Assembly: GCA_013152615.1 (NCBI GenBank)
Contig: JAADGA010000069.1
Coordinates: 1 to 7,331, forward strand
Direction: 5' to 3'
Source: Alphaproteobacteria bacterium
GTDB lineage: Bacteria > Pseudomonadota > Alphaproteobacteria > Sphingomonadales > Emcibacteraceae
DNA length: 7,331 nucleotides
In this document: piece after piece, positions 6,947 to 7,331 of the stretch
Layout: each line of letters starts with the position of its first letter
Position numbering within the stretch: position 1 is the stretch's first letter
The notes under the pieces: generated by a model
The model's input: the letters and a program-made list of their open reading frames with translations, nothing else
The model's database searches: none
What the model was told of the DNA's origin: nothing
Position numbers and translations under genes: made by a program

Positions 6947-6950
6947 CCTT
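6947..6950 (-). promoter_or_regulatory. Ribosome binding site that fixes the mlaD start
   Basis: Minus-strand AAGG, within AAGGCGACAT, ends 6 bases before the ATG at 6940. This choice shortens the protein by 10 residues relative to the longest open frame. Confidence 0.6.
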
Positions 6951-6975
6951 GTCTTTGGCTGTTTACCCATAGTCT

Positions 6976-7020
6976 GTCAGATTAAAGCCTGCCAGATTGA
7001 AGTTTGCCAGATGAATGCCC
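6976..7020. repeat. Three imperfect 15-bp tandem units after the NDUFA12 stop
   Basis: The plus-strand units are gtcagattaaagcct, gccagattgaagttt and gccagatgaatgccc. Neighbours match at 11 and 9 of 15 positions, with the core gccagat best kept. The array fills over half of the 79-bp gap between NDUFA12 and mlaD and touches the NDUFA12 stop codon. No promoter or terminator was recognised in the gap, so mlaD is probably transcribed with NDUFA12. Confidence 0.55.
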
Positions 7021-7331
7021 TACGCTCGTCCGGACTCGGGCAAATCCGGGGTCCAGGCCTCATAATCACCGGTTGTTTTGCGGCGCACTCCCCCGGCATT
7101 CAGACTGCCGACAGGAAAATAGGCGTGTACAGTGCCGGTCATATTCGGCTCAAGGGTCTTTTCCCATTCCTTGCGATCCGGTTTTCGTTCAAGCGGGGTA
7201 TAATCGACAGTATGATGCAACCACATGCGCCATTCGGGCGGAATTTTGGACGCGTCAATTTCAGTTTTGAAAATAACCCAGCGTTTCGGACCCTTCTTGG
7301 CCCGGTAATAGATATTCCCCTGAACATCCTC
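7020..7331 (-). CDS. NADH:ubiquinone oxidoreductase subunit NDUFA12 family (C-terminal part; 5' end outside the window)
   Basis: The minus-strand frame is open from the window edge to a TAG at 7022-7020, giving the last 103 residues. Characteristic NDUFA12 (B17.2) features are EDVQGNIYYRAKKGPKRWVIF at the visible start, IPPEWRMWLHHTVDYTP (30-46), then EPNMTGTVHAYFPVGSL (61-77) and TGDYEAWTPD near the end. This accessory subunit binds complex I of the respiratory chain on the cytoplasmic/matrix side and is found in mitochondria and alphaproteobacteria, which supports the lineage call. I estimate that a few tens of N-terminal residues are missing. It is the first visible gene of the minus-strand run NDUFA12-mlaD-DUF2155. 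The functional link to lipid transport is unclear. Confidence 0.93.
   Translation of the reverse strand, partial: EDVQGNIYYRAKKGPKRWVIFKTEIDASKIPPEWRMWLHHTVDYTPLERKPDRKEWEKTLEPNMTGTVHAYFPVGSLNAGGVRRKTTGDYEAWTPDLPESGRA

Noticed and set aside
6941..6970. ATG at 6970 as the mlaD start
   Set aside because: It has no ribosome binding site, and the extra MGKQPKTRRH would precede the normal family start; ATG 6940 has AAGG at good spacing.
1..7331. A new defence, mobile or biosynthetic system
   Set aside because: All genes belong to recognised core families in a familiar alphaproteobacterial order, with no integrase, transposase, attachment site, tRNA or compositional break that I could see.

Overview
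This 7.3 kb window is ordinary core chromosome, most likely from an alphaproteobacterium of moderate GC content. The lineage call rests on three things. A complex I accessory subunit of the NDUFA12 type is present, a family shared by alphaproteobacteria and mitochondria. A DUF2155 protein is present. The gene order aroQ-accB-accC-aat faces DUF2155-mlaD-NDUFA12, with an RNase E-like tail and a secreted M48 protease upstream, which I recall as a conserved alphaproteobacterial neighbourhood. The genus cannot be read from the sequence.

Layout. Positions 1-438 (+) are the 3' end of a gene for a disordered, Arg- and Lys-rich protein ending in GWWQRTFG, probably RNase E. Positions 562-1962 (+) encode an exported M48 metalloprotease with a TPR domain (BepA-like). 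Next, on the minus strand, is a two-gene thiamin thiazole unit, thiS (3040-2834) and thiG (2832-2050), with its own sigma70-like promoter and no recognisable TPP riboswitch. From 3192 the plus strand carries a compact run: aroQ (shikimate pathway), accB and accC (acetyl-CoA carboxylase) and aat (N-end rule aminoacyl transferase). aat overlaps accC by 8 bp. At its 3' end aat runs 64 bp into a convergent minus-strand run read from the right edge: NDUFA12 (partial), mlaD and DUF2155. The last two share a TAATG stop/start junction.

The genes serve unrelated housekeeping jobs: RNA decay, envelope protein quality control, thiamin, aromatic amino acid and fatty acid synthesis, protein turnover, lipid trafficking and respiration. 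I found no mobile element, CRISPR array, phage gene, RNA gene, toxin-antitoxin or defence module, and no convincing new system. No gene-free stretch exceeds 300 bases; the longest are 3041-3191 and 439-561.

The points worth a second look are small. ThiS ends GGG-Ser rather than in the usual free glycine. Short tandem repeats of period 14-15 bp occur at three gene 3' ends (the RNase E-like gene, thiG, NDUFA12). There is a convergent coding overlap, and mlaD stands without mlaE or mlaF in the window.
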